From DASYML01 sp036399835 (GTDB lineage: Bacteria > Acidobacteriota > Blastocatellia > Pyrinomonadales > Pyrinomonadaceae): a stretch of DNA of 64,000 nucleotides. A program made the translations under genes and the position numbers. Where the stretch lies: the NCBI GenBank assembly GCA_036399835.1, contig DASWMI010000192.1, positions 35,305-99,304 of the forward strand, in the 5' to 3' direction. The notes beneath the pieces were generated by a model. The model was not told where the DNA came from. It worked only from the letters and a program-made list of their open reading frames with translations, and ran no database searches. Of this stretch, positions 53,383-60,721 are shown piece after piece (the first letter of the stretch is position 1; each line of letters opens with the position of its first letter).

Positions 53383-54435
53383 TTATCTGGAAATCTCCAA
53401 ATCATCAAAGGCGACCTCGTTAACATCGCTGGTATAAAAGCCCGCCAGCCCGCGCATGAAATTTCCCTTATCTGTGATGCTCGTCACGTATTGCCCGTTG
53501 ATGTAGTAAGAGAGCTGCTTATCTTTGATGCGCACTTCGAGTTGGTTGGGACTCGTCCCCGTGCGGATAACTGAAGACCTGGTCCAGTTGACGAGGGGCG
53601 TCTGTTCGCCGCCCCTATGCATGAGGACAGCATATTGCGGATTCTCGCCCGTTGAGATGAGAAAAGCATAGTCTTCAAGCTCGTTCTTGTCCTTGGGCTT
53701 TTCTCCATGCACGACCAACCCGTAGCCTTCGCTGGGCGACGTGCCGTCAACGCTGCGAGCCGTCACGCGCACGGTCGCGTTCTCCGTGCTGTAGTCGCCG
53801 TTAGGCCCGTACATGACGATATATCCGCCCTTGTTGGCGTGCATGTGATATTCGTCCGTCTGATACCAGATTTTTCCGTAACTGTAAGTTCCAGTGCCCC
53901 ATTTCCCGTCAGAGAAATCATCGCTCAGGGAAGCCGTGGAGGGCGCGACGGAATTAGTGTTCCGGTTAACAGTGTTCGAGTTGTTCGCCGTCGAGTTCGA
54001 GTTGCGGTTGCCGTTCCGGTTGGCGTTTGAATTATTCCTGTTGGCGGTGTTCGTGTTGGCGTCCATCTTTGAGAGCGCGACGAGCAGAACAATCAGCCCG
54101 CCGCCGAGAAGCGCGAGCACACCCAGAATGCCTACGACCCAGGGCCACTTCCTGCTCTGGCGCGTCGGCGGGAGCGGCGTAGGCGTCGGAGACCAGGCGG
54201 GCGGCGGCGCAGGCTGCGGGCTGATCTGCGGGCTCACCTGGTTGAAGGAGGGCGGCGCTGTATAGGCTATGGTCGGCGGCGGGCTGGTGTCTCTCGCCTG
54301 GTCAAAGCTGATGGTCGCGTTCGGGTCGAAAGCGGGTGCAGCCGTGCCCGCGCTTGTCAGCGGAGTCCCGTCTTCAAGACAAAAACTGAGCGTGTCATCA
54401 TCAAAAGTTCGATTGCAGGTCGGACATCGTTTCAT
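53383..54435 (-). CDS. Zinc-knuckle membrane protein with concanavalin-like domain
   Basis: A 350-residue paralogue of the previous gene. The knuckle CPTCNRTFDDDTLSFCLEDG is at residues 4-23. A proline-rich linker, a membrane helix (about 105-125; WVVGILGVLALLGGGLIVLLV) and an Asn/Ser/Arg-rich linker (NRNNSNANRNGNRN) follow. The periplasmic domain (about 175-350) resembles the concanavalin-type sandwich seen in LamG and DUF1080 proteins: DDFSDGKWGTG at its start, and GLAGFYTSDVNEVAFDDLEI at its end. Such domains often bind sugars or other ligands; no catalytic residues are clear. The ATG at 54435 is supported by GAGG eight bases upstream. Confidence 0.84.
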   Translation of the reverse strand: MKRCPTCNRTFDDDTLSFCLEDGTPLTSAGTAAPAFDPNATISFDQARDTSPPPTIAYTAPPSFNQVSPQISPQPAPPPAWSPTPTPLPPTRQSRKWPWVVGILGVLALLGGGLIVLLVALSKMDANTNTANRNNSNANRNGNRNSNSTANNSNTVNRNTNSVAPSTASLSDDFSDGKWGTGTYSYGKIWYQTDEYHMHANKGGYIVMYGPNGDYSTENATVRVTARSVDGTSPSEGYGLVVHGEKPKDKNELEDYAFLISTGENPQYAVLMHRGGEQTPLVNWTRSSVIRTGTSPNQLEVRIKDKQLSYYINGQYVTSITDKGNFMRGLAGFYTSDVNEVAFDDLEISR

Positions 54436-54488
54436 TGCCAAGCCTCATTTATGCCGGTTTATCTTTCGCCGCGCTTCGCCGCGATAGC

Positions 54489-54743
54489 TTATTTCAAGCG
54501 CAGACGGCGAAACGCGAGAAAGAGAATTATCAAGACGAACGCCAGCGCCGCAACCAACAGTCCGCCCGTCAAGACCAAGCTCAGACCGCCGGAGCCGGCT
54601 CCGATACCATCGCTGCCCGTCGTGTGGAAAACGGCTCCTAACAACGCGGCTAAAATATTTCTTCCCAGAACCGCCAGGATGGCGACCGTCAGCGTGATAA
54701 GAAAAAGGGTCGCAAGCACGCTGAAGATTTTCTTATACGGCAT
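54489..54743 (-). CDS. Small two-helix membrane protein
   Basis: An 84-residue protein with membrane helices at about residues 8-35 (SVLATLFLITLTVAILAVLG) and 55-78 (SLVLTGGLLVAALAFVLIILFLA), separated by a Gly-rich loop, and a basic tail. GAGAG lies just upstream of ATG 54743. It is 14 bases after a zinc-knuckle gene on the same strand, so probably cotranscribed. No family assigned. Confidence 0.7.
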   Translation of the reverse strand: MPYKKIFSVLATLFLITLTVAILAVLGRNILAALLGAVFHTTGSDGIGAGSGGLSLVLTGGLLVAALAFVLIILFLAFRRLRLK

Positions 54744-54757
54744 AAGCTCTCAGACAG

Positions 54758-55258
54758 CTAGTTAGCGGCGCTCAGCACAAATGAGATGAAAAAGAAGAAG
54801 AGGGTCACGCACATCAACCCCAGGCTAATCCATCCGCAGATGACGCCCGCTCTGGCAAAGCCCGTTCCCGCGACCGGCGATTGCCCTGCTTCAATCGCTC
54901 TCAATTCCTGTCTTCCGATGATGATGCCGCCAATCCCGAAGAGACCGCAGATGATAAACCCCATGACGCCGAAGACGAGCGCCATGACAGCCTTCGGACT
55001 GGCACTCATCGAGCGCCCCACGTCAGGCAAGGGCATCTGCGGCCTATCGTTCATCGCTACCTGGTTAATGAGCGGCGTGTCGGTGCGATAAACCTCGGTC
55101 GGGGCTTCCGTGCTGCGCGGCTGCGGGTATCTGGCCGTCGCGTTCGGGTCATAAGAGCCGGCAGGCTCGCTGATTCTGGTGAGCAGACCTCCATCCTCAA
55201 GACAGAAGCTCAAGGTATCGTCCGTGTAAGTTTGATAGCAGGTCGGGCAGCGTTTCAT
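54758..55258 (-). CDS. Zinc-knuckle DUF4190-type membrane protein
   Basis: A 166-residue protein. Knuckle CPTCYQTYTDDTLSFCLEDG at residues 4-23; a polar linker of about 65 residues; two membrane helices (about 92-118, VMALVFGVMGFIICGLFGIG; about 140-163) as in DUF4190 proteins. It is the closest relative in this array of the gene at 25.1-25.7 kb, with the same topology. It starts the run of minus-strand genes ending in the FHA kinase. Function unknown; the knuckle shared with its neighbours suggests a common docking mode. Confidence 0.83.
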   Translation of the reverse strand: MKRCPTCYQTYTDDTLSFCLEDGGLLTRISEPAGSYDPNATARYPQPRSTEAPTEVYRTDTPLINQVAMNDRPQMPLPDVGRSMSASPKAVMALVFGVMGFIICGLFGIGGIIIGRQELRAIEAGQSPVAGTGFARAGVICGWISLGLMCVTLFFFFISFVLSAAN

Positions 55259-55531
55259 TTAGGGGAAACTCGATCCACTTTGCCGTTCGCGCTAGTCCGG
55301 TAGACATAGCCAACCGGACCCAAAGTGATAGCCGGGGCGTTAACTCAACAAGGCAGTCGCCAGAGACTCTGAGCGGCATCATGAAAGAAGATGAGAGATG
55401 TGCCTGTTATCTATATTTCTTTCTCGCTTGCGCGACGCGTTTGACTCTGCCGCAACCTGCGGTCTGGCAGTCGCGGTCAAGTCATGCGTTGATGCTTGTC
55501 CCACGGCATTATACGGCAAGCCGCCAACATC

Positions 55532-57199
55532 TCAAGACCTGATGGCCGTGCCGCAGCGCCCGCAGAATTTTGTACCGGCAGGATAGCTCGTGCGGCACGT
55601 CGGGCAGAGCATCTGGACCTGTTTGGGAAGCGTGTTAAAGCCCGAAGTCTGGCCCACGGCGGGCATCCCGCAGCGCCCGCAAAATTTTGTGCCCGGCGGA
55701 TTGCTGTTGCCGCAACGCGCGCAGCTTGTGCTCCCCGGGTGCGCGATGCCGGAGCCGCCGCTGCGACTGACTCCACCGCCCGGGCTTGACTGTTGGCCCA
55801 ACTCCGGATGGAGCGGGCGCAGGACTGTGCCGCCGCAGCGCCCGCAAAACTTAGCGCCGACGGCAAAGCGAGAGCCACACTGCACACAGACCACCACATC
55901 ATGCACGTTGCCGGAGCCGATCTGGCTACGATTGATGCTGCCGTCGCGCGAGGGCGATAACTGGTTGAGCGACTGAGCCGAGCGCAACTGCGCCTGTATA
56001 ATCTGCTCGCCCGCGCCGGAGCGAACCTCTATCACACGCTCGTCGTCCGTATCGCCAGTGCGCGCCACGCGCAGCACGTGCCTGCCGGGAGGAATGGAAT
56101 TGAGTATGATGCGGCCCGAACGACCTATGCTCCCGTGCCTCTCATCATCAACATAAATCTCCGCGCCCGCAGGAGCGACGACCACGACGCGCGATTCGCC
56201 CTCTTCCTCGTGCGAAGTGCTGCCGGAGACTGCCTGCTCAAACTCTTCAATCCAATCGGCGACGGTCGCGGGCCGCGCGCTCGCGTCCCTTTCGAGCGCG
56301 TGCATGACGGCGCTCTCGACTTCCTGCGAGATGTCCGTGCGCAGGTTCTTGAGCGGCGCGGGCGACTGCATCACCTTCTGCATGATGAGCTGGGCCAGGT
56401 CGCCGGAAAACGGCGGACGACCGGCGAGCATGTGATAGGCAATCGTGCCGAGCGCGTAGACATCGGCGCGCGCATCGAGCTGCGTCCCGGGCTGCATCTG
56501 TTCGGGAGCCATGTATTCGGGCGTGCCGATGATGCCGCGCGAGGCTGGTCCACCGCTGGCGGAATCGGCTTCGGCCAGCGCGCCCGCGACAATCTTCGCC
56601 AACCCGAAATCACCGACCTTGATAAAACCGTCGCCCGCCAGGCTGCCGTCCTTACGCCGTTTCTGCATGATGAAGATGTTGGCGGGCTTGAGGTCTCTAT
56701 GAAGTATGCCCTCTTCGTGTGCGGCCTCGACGCCAGCCGCGACCTGTTGGAGAAGGGTGAGGGCGCGTTGCGCGCTCAGCGTCCCTTCACGCCGCAGCAG
56801 GTGATAGAGCGTTTCGCCCTGCACATATTCCATCACGAGGTAGAAGACGCCTTCCGGACTCTTGCCAAAGTCCGTCACGTCCACCACGTTCGGGTGGCGT
56901 ATGGAAGCAGCCGTGCGCGCTTCACGCTCAAAGCGCGCGATGGCCTCTCCCTCCTGCATGTCTTCGGCTGTGAGGATGTCTGGGCGAACAGTCTTGACGG
57001 CTACCCTGCGGGTTTGCAGGTTCTGGTCGCGGGCTAGGTAGACCTGCCCCATCGCGCCCCGGCCCAGACGTTTTTCCAGCAGATAGCGCCCGGCCAGCAA
57101 AGGAGCGCCAGGCAGCGTCGGCCTGGTGTTTGCGCCCTCTTCGGGGCAGGCCGCCACCTCGTCTCCGTAACAGCGCTCGCAACGCGGGCATTCACGCAT
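55532..57199 (-). CDS. Ser/Thr protein kinase with PEGA and three zinc ribbons
   Basis: A 555-residue Hanks-type kinase. The N terminus has a CPRCERCYGDEVAACPEEG knuckle (C-x2-C then C-x2-E, an acid at the fourth position). The kinase domain follows (about residues 30-310): GRGAMG loop, VAVKTV lysine, HRDLKPANIF catalytic loop, DFGLAK, and APEQ. A PEGA-like domain (about 340-410; VVVVAPAGAEIYVDDERH, RIILNSIPPGRHVLRV) and three consecutive zinc ribbons complete it: CVQCGSRFAVGAKFCGRCGG, CARCGNSNPPGTKFCGRCGM, CPTCRTSYPAGTKFCGRCGT. No membrane helix is apparent. The ORF is open upstream to 57376, but the extra arginine-rich residues are unlikely; ATG 57199 begins the knuckle. Confidence 0.92.
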   Translation of the reverse strand: MRECPRCERCYGDEVAACPEEGANTRPTLPGAPLLAGRYLLEKRLGRGAMGQVYLARDQNLQTRRVAVKTVRPDILTAEDMQEGEAIARFEREARTAASIRHPNVVDVTDFGKSPEGVFYLVMEYVQGETLYHLLRREGTLSAQRALTLLQQVAAGVEAAHEEGILHRDLKPANIFIMQKRRKDGSLAGDGFIKVGDFGLAKIVAGALAEADSASGGPASRGIIGTPEYMAPEQMQPGTQLDARADVYALGTIAYHMLAGRPPFSGDLAQLIMQKVMQSPAPLKNLRTDISQEVESAVMHALERDASARPATVADWIEEFEQAVSGSTSHEEEGESRVVVVAPAGAEIYVDDERHGSIGRSGRIILNSIPPGRHVLRVARTGDTDDERVIEVRSGAGEQIIQAQLRSAQSLNQLSPSRDGSINRSQIGSGNVHDVVVCVQCGSRFAVGAKFCGRCGGTVLRPLHPELGQQSSPGGGVSRSGGSGIAHPGSTSCARCGNSNPPGTKFCGRCGMPAVGQTSGFNTLPKQVQMLCPTCRTSYPAGTKFCGRCGTAIRS

Positions 57200-57375
57200 A
57201 AGCGGGGGGATTCTCCACAGGGGCTTCAAAAATTCTTTCCGCCTGACTCGCACACGGCGGCGGCAAACTTTGCGCTTGGCATCAGGCTCTGGCAAGACCA
57301 TCGCCGCCCGACAACAGTATTCACAGAATAAGGTCTGGCAAGGGCACACGTCAACGAAGCGCCGAACGCGGGGCA

Positions 57376-57444
57376 CGCGGGGCGAAAGGCAAGGAGAAAG
57401 AGGAAGCGGAAAGCTCTCTCCACCCTTTATCCTTTCGCCCCGCG
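57376..57444. repeat. Long-arm intergenic inverted repeat
   Basis: A perfect 14-bp stem (57376-57389 with 57431-57444; CGCGGGGCGAAAGG) encloses 41 nt, downstream of mscL and upstream of the kinase gene. Size and arrangement are like the palindromes at 10.2 and 38.9 kb, though the sequence differs. Without a U-tract it is not a typical terminator. Confidence 0.6.
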
Positions 57445-57455
57445 CCCCTTCTATT

Positions 57456-57902
57456 TTACGCCGCTTGCAGGTCTACGCAGCAGTTGGCGCAGCGCGTGGC
57501 TTTGAGCGGGATGGTCGAGAGGCAGTGCGGGCAGTCCTTGGTGGTCGGGCCTTCATCCGTCGCCTGCTTGCTCTTGACCCTGTTGAAATACTTGACGATC
57601 AGGAAGACGACGAAGGCCACGATGAGAAAGTTAATCAAGTCGTTGATTAACTGGCCGTAGGCGATGACGGGGATACCTTTGGCTTTAGCCTCTGCGAGCG
57701 AGACGGCAGTTCCCTTGGAACTGTCCAGCACGTAGAAGAGACTGGCGAAATCAGCCTTGCCGAGCAGCATCCCTATCGGCGGCATGAGGATTCCTTCGAC
57801 CAGCGTCGTGACGATCTTGCCAAAGGCGACGCCGATGATGACCGCCACGGCCAAGTCTATAACGTTGCCGCGCGCGATAAACTCTCTGAATTCCCTGAAC
57901 AT
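57456..57902 (-). CDS. mscL: Large-conductance mechanosensitive channel with zinc ribbon
   Basis: A 148-residue MscL. The N terminus FREFREFIARGNVIDLAVAV and the first pore helix (IIGVAFGKIVTTLVEGILMPPI) are the family signature. The second membrane helix (about 75-98; LINDLINFLIVAFVVFLIVKYF) is followed by a tail with a zinc ribbon CPHCLSTIPLKATRCANC in place of the common charged bundle. Opens at extreme turgor to release solutes. ATG 57902 is preceded by GGAGGAG. It stands upstream of the PEGA kinase on the same strand, separated by the 57.4 kb palindrome. The zinc-ribbon tail is known in some other bacterial MscLs. Confidence 0.95.
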   Translation of the reverse strand: MFREFREFIARGNVIDLAVAVIIGVAFGKIVTTLVEGILMPPIGMLLGKADFASLFYVLDSSKGTAVSLAEAKAKGIPVIAYGQLINDLINFLIVAFVVFLIVKYFNRVKSKQATDEGPTTKDCPHCLSTIPLKATRCANCCVDLQAA

Positions 57903-58155
57903 GATAAGTTCTCCTCCCGGACAAGGGTTGGATGGAACATAGAGGTCTGGCAACCGACTCAAATTTCAACAACAGTCTTTAGCTCAATAAACCTTATCCG
58001 TCAATCAAATTTAATGATTAAAATCCATTCATTCAAGATGATTGATAAGGCTGATACAACTGAAGTTGCGGCCCATTCATCGCAGCATATCCACAGAATT
58101 CGCGCGCGTCATCCTTTAAATTCCGGTCAACTTTAAAACTGTTCTCGTGCCATCG

Positions 58156-59079
58156 ATGCTGACAACTAAAAGAATCTATCTCGCCCTGATAGCACTTTGC
58201 GCTCTTGTCCTGCTGGTCCAGACGGCACGCAACGCGCGCGGCACGCTCTTTGGCGCGGCCAGCGAATTTAAAATGAGCGAAGCCGTCAAGCTCCGTGCGG
58301 CTTTTGTAGATTCGGATAGTTCGCCAGCCGCGCAAGATGAGATGGCTGCGGCGGCGGCTCAAAACAGCCGGCTCAAGAGCGAGCTGCAATGGACCTTCGG
58401 CGGTAAGACGCAGCGCGGCTGGCAGATTTACACGCCTCTCATCTCGCATCTCATAGGCACGGACAGCGACGCCGAGAGCCGCGAGTTTGCCGCCGCCCTC
58501 GCGCGCTGGCAGCGCCGGACGGGTCTCAAGCCGAGCGGCATCCTCGATAAAGAGACTCTCTCTGCGATGATTACCAACTGGCAATCGCGCCGCATCAAGG
58601 ACCGCACATATCCTCCGCCTGAGAGGATTCTGACAGCCCCAGCGTCCGAGTTCTGGGATGCGTCGAGACCCGAAGAGCTGCGCGGCGTGGAAAGACAGGC
58701 TTATTCAGCTTACAAGCGGATGGTCGCGGCTGCCGTCTCCGATTCCTCTTCGGGTTTAAAGATGACGAGGAATGGCGAGCTGGACCAGTCGGAAAAGTTT
58801 CTCAAGATCGTCTCTGCTTTTCGCTCGAAAGAGTATCAGGAGAAACTGCGCCAGGCTTCTCCGAACGCGGGCAGCGCGGGGCTGGCCGTCAACAGCCCGC
58901 ACTTTACGGGCCGCGCTCTGGACCTCTACGTCGGCGGCGACCCCGTCAGCACGCAGGATGCTAACCGCATGATTCAGACTCGCACGCGCATCTACCTCTG
59001 GCTCGTCAGGAACGCCGAAAAGTTCGGCTTCGTGCCATACTTTTACGAACCCTGGCACTGGGAGTATCGCGGCGAATAA
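58156..59079 (+). CDS. VanY-type D,D-carboxypeptidase with peptidoglycan-binding domain
   Basis: A 307-residue exported or anchored peptidoglycan hydrolase. An N-terminal helix (about 8-23) precedes a peptidoglycan-binding-1-like motif (AALARWQRRTGLKPSGILDK, about residues 115-135). The zinc peptidase domain of the VanY/LAS family follows: SPHFTGRALDLYVGG (SxHxxGxAxD, about 250-264) and EPWHWEYRG at the end give the metal ligands and catalytic acid. It removes the terminal D-Ala or cuts D,D bonds in peptidoglycan stem peptides. ATG 58156 is chosen over a GTG three codons upstream; neither has a clear ribosome site. Confidence 0.9.
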   Translation: MLTTKRIYLALIALCALVLLVQTARNARGTLFGAASEFKMSEAVKLRAAFVDSDSSPAAQDEMAAAAAQNSRLKSELQWTFGGKTQRGWQIYTPLISHLIGTDSDAESREFAAALARWQRRTGLKPSGILDKETLSAMITNWQSRRIKDRTYPPPERILTAPASEFWDASRPEELRGVERQAYSAYKRMVAAAVSDSSSGLKMTRNGELDQSEKFLKIVSAFRSKEYQEKLRQASPNAGSAGLAVNSPHFTGRALDLYVGGDPVSTQDANRMIQTRTRIYLWLVRNAEKFGFVPYFYEPWHWEYRGE

Positions 59080-59311
59080 TCTGGTCCGGAAAGATTAAGA
59101 CAGCTATCCATGAAGGCGGCGCGTGCGTCGCCTTTATTTATTGGCCGTTTGGCCCGGCAAGCGATTAGTGCTCGCTCTCGGCTGTACAAAAACAGGCGTA
59201 AGAGCGTTATACTCATGATGTTTCATCAAACGAAAAAAGCTTGAGCGTGTGGGCCGATTTGCCCGAAGAGTTGGACCTGGCCGACGGTTTGGAGAAAGGC
59301 AAAGGGGAGAG

Positions 59312-60640
59312 ATGAGCGCGAATAAAAACACGTTGACGATTACAGATAACCGGACGGGAAAACAATACGAGCTGCCTATCGAGCACGAGACGATAAGGGC
59401 CGTGGACCTACGCCAGATCAAGGTCTCTGATGAAGACTTCGGGATGATGACTTACGACCCGGCGTTTATGAATACTGCCTCCTGCAAGAGCCGGATTACC
59501 TTTATTGACGGCGATCAGGGGATACTCGAATATCGCGGCTACCCGATTGAACAGCTCGCCGAAGAGAGCACCTATCTGGAAGTCGCCTACCTCTTGCTCT
59601 ACGGCGAGCTGCCGACCGCGGAGCAGCTCAAGCAGTGGAAACACAATATCACTTATCACACGCTGATTAACGAAAACGTCAAGAAGGTGCTCGACGGCTT
59701 TCATTACAACGCGCACCCTATGGGAATGCTCATCAGCATGGTCAGCGCGCTCTCGACCTTCTACCCGGACGCGAAAAATATTTACGAGGATGAATGCCGA
59801 CAGAAACAGATTCACCGTTTGATTGCGAAAGTGGCGACCATCGCCGCCTTCGCCTATCGCCACCGGATAGGGATGCCCTATGCTTATCCGGATAACGATT
59901 TGAGCTACACGGGCAATTTCCTCAACATGATGTTCAAGACGACGGAGTTGAAGTACGAGCCGAACCCGGTGCTTGAGCGCGCTCTGGAAGTCCTCTTTAT
60001 ACTCCACGCAGACCACGAACAGAATTGCTCGACCAACGCCATGCGCAGCATAGGGAGCGCCGAAACAGACCCCTTCTCATCGGTCGCGGGCGCGGCTGCG
60101 GCCCTTTATGGTCCACTGCACGGCGGGGCCAACGAAGCCGTCCTGCGTATGTTGAAGGAGATCGGCTCGATCAGTCATGTGCCGGATTATATTAAACGCG
60201 TCAAGAGCGGCGAGATACGCCTGATGGGATTCGGCCATCGCGTTTACAAGAACTATGACCCGCGCGCACGCATTATCAAAAAGGTCGCTTATGAAGTCTT
60301 TGAAGTGACGGGCCGCGACCCCTACCTCGACATCGCGCTGGAGCTGGAACGCATCGCGCTCGAAGACGAATACTTCGTCAAGCGCAAGCTCTACCCGAAC
60401 GTGGACTTCTATTCGGGGATTATCTACCAGGCGATGCGTTTCCCTGTAGATATGTTCCCGGTGCTCTTCGCCATTCCGAGAACCTCCGGCTGGATCGCGC
60501 AGTGGCAGGAGATGCTGCTTGATGACGAGCAGAAGATCGCGCGCCCGCGACAGGTCTATCTGGGCTACCGGACGCGAGACTATGTGCCGATAGACGAGAG
60601 AGGGACAAGCGCCTCGTCAACGGCAGCAACCGCCTCATAA
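59312..60640 (+). CDS. gltA: Citrate synthase
   Basis: A 442-residue type II-like citrate synthase, first enzyme of the TCA cycle. Catalytic histidines are in YGPLHGGANEAVL and GFGHRVYKNYDPRA, and the catalytic Asp in NVDFYSGIIYQAM. Substrate loops NCSTNAMRSIGSAE and PRTSGWIAQWQEM are present. The N-terminal beta subdomain starts NTLTITDNRTGKQYELPIE. GGGGAGAG precedes ATG 59312; an upstream GTG-led extension is arginine-rich and unlikely. A terminator follows. The C-terminal tail is Ser/Thr-rich and variable, as in the family. Confidence 0.97.
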   Translation: MSANKNTLTITDNRTGKQYELPIEHETIRAVDLRQIKVSDEDFGMMTYDPAFMNTASCKSRITFIDGDQGILEYRGYPIEQLAEESTYLEVAYLLLYGELPTAEQLKQWKHNITYHTLINENVKKVLDGFHYNAHPMGMLISMVSALSTFYPDAKNIYEDECRQKQIHRLIAKVATIAAFAYRHRIGMPYAYPDNDLSYTGNFLNMMFKTTELKYEPNPVLERALEVLFILHADHEQNCSTNAMRSIGSAETDPFSSVAGAAAALYGPLHGGANEAVLRMLKEIGSISHVPDYIKRVKSGEIRLMGFGHRVYKNYDPRARIIKKVAYEVFEVTGRDPYLDIALELERIALEDEYFVKRKLYPNVDFYSGIIYQAMRFPVDMFPVLFAIPRTSGWIAQWQEMLLDDEQKIARPRQVYLGYRTRDYVPIDERGTSASSTAATAS

Positions 60641-60662
60641 AATTTCGGAAACGAAGATGAAA

Positions 60663-60699
60663 AGAGGGCGCGAGGCCGTGATGATCTCGCGCCCTCTCT
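60663..60699. terminator. Terminator between gltA and a convergent gene
   Basis: A perfect 12-bp stem (60663-60674 with 60686-60697; AGAGGGCGCGAG) with an 11-nt loop, ending in CTTGTT. It lies 22 bases after gltA and before the minus-strand glycosyltransferase stop, so may end both. Confidence 0.75.
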
Positions 60700-60721
60700 T
60701 GTTGACCGTTAGATTAATTCG

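Noticed and set aside
56078..57037. A 319-residue open frame antisense to the PEGA kinase
   Set aside because: The kinase motifs are complete on the other strand; no ribosome site or domain on this one.
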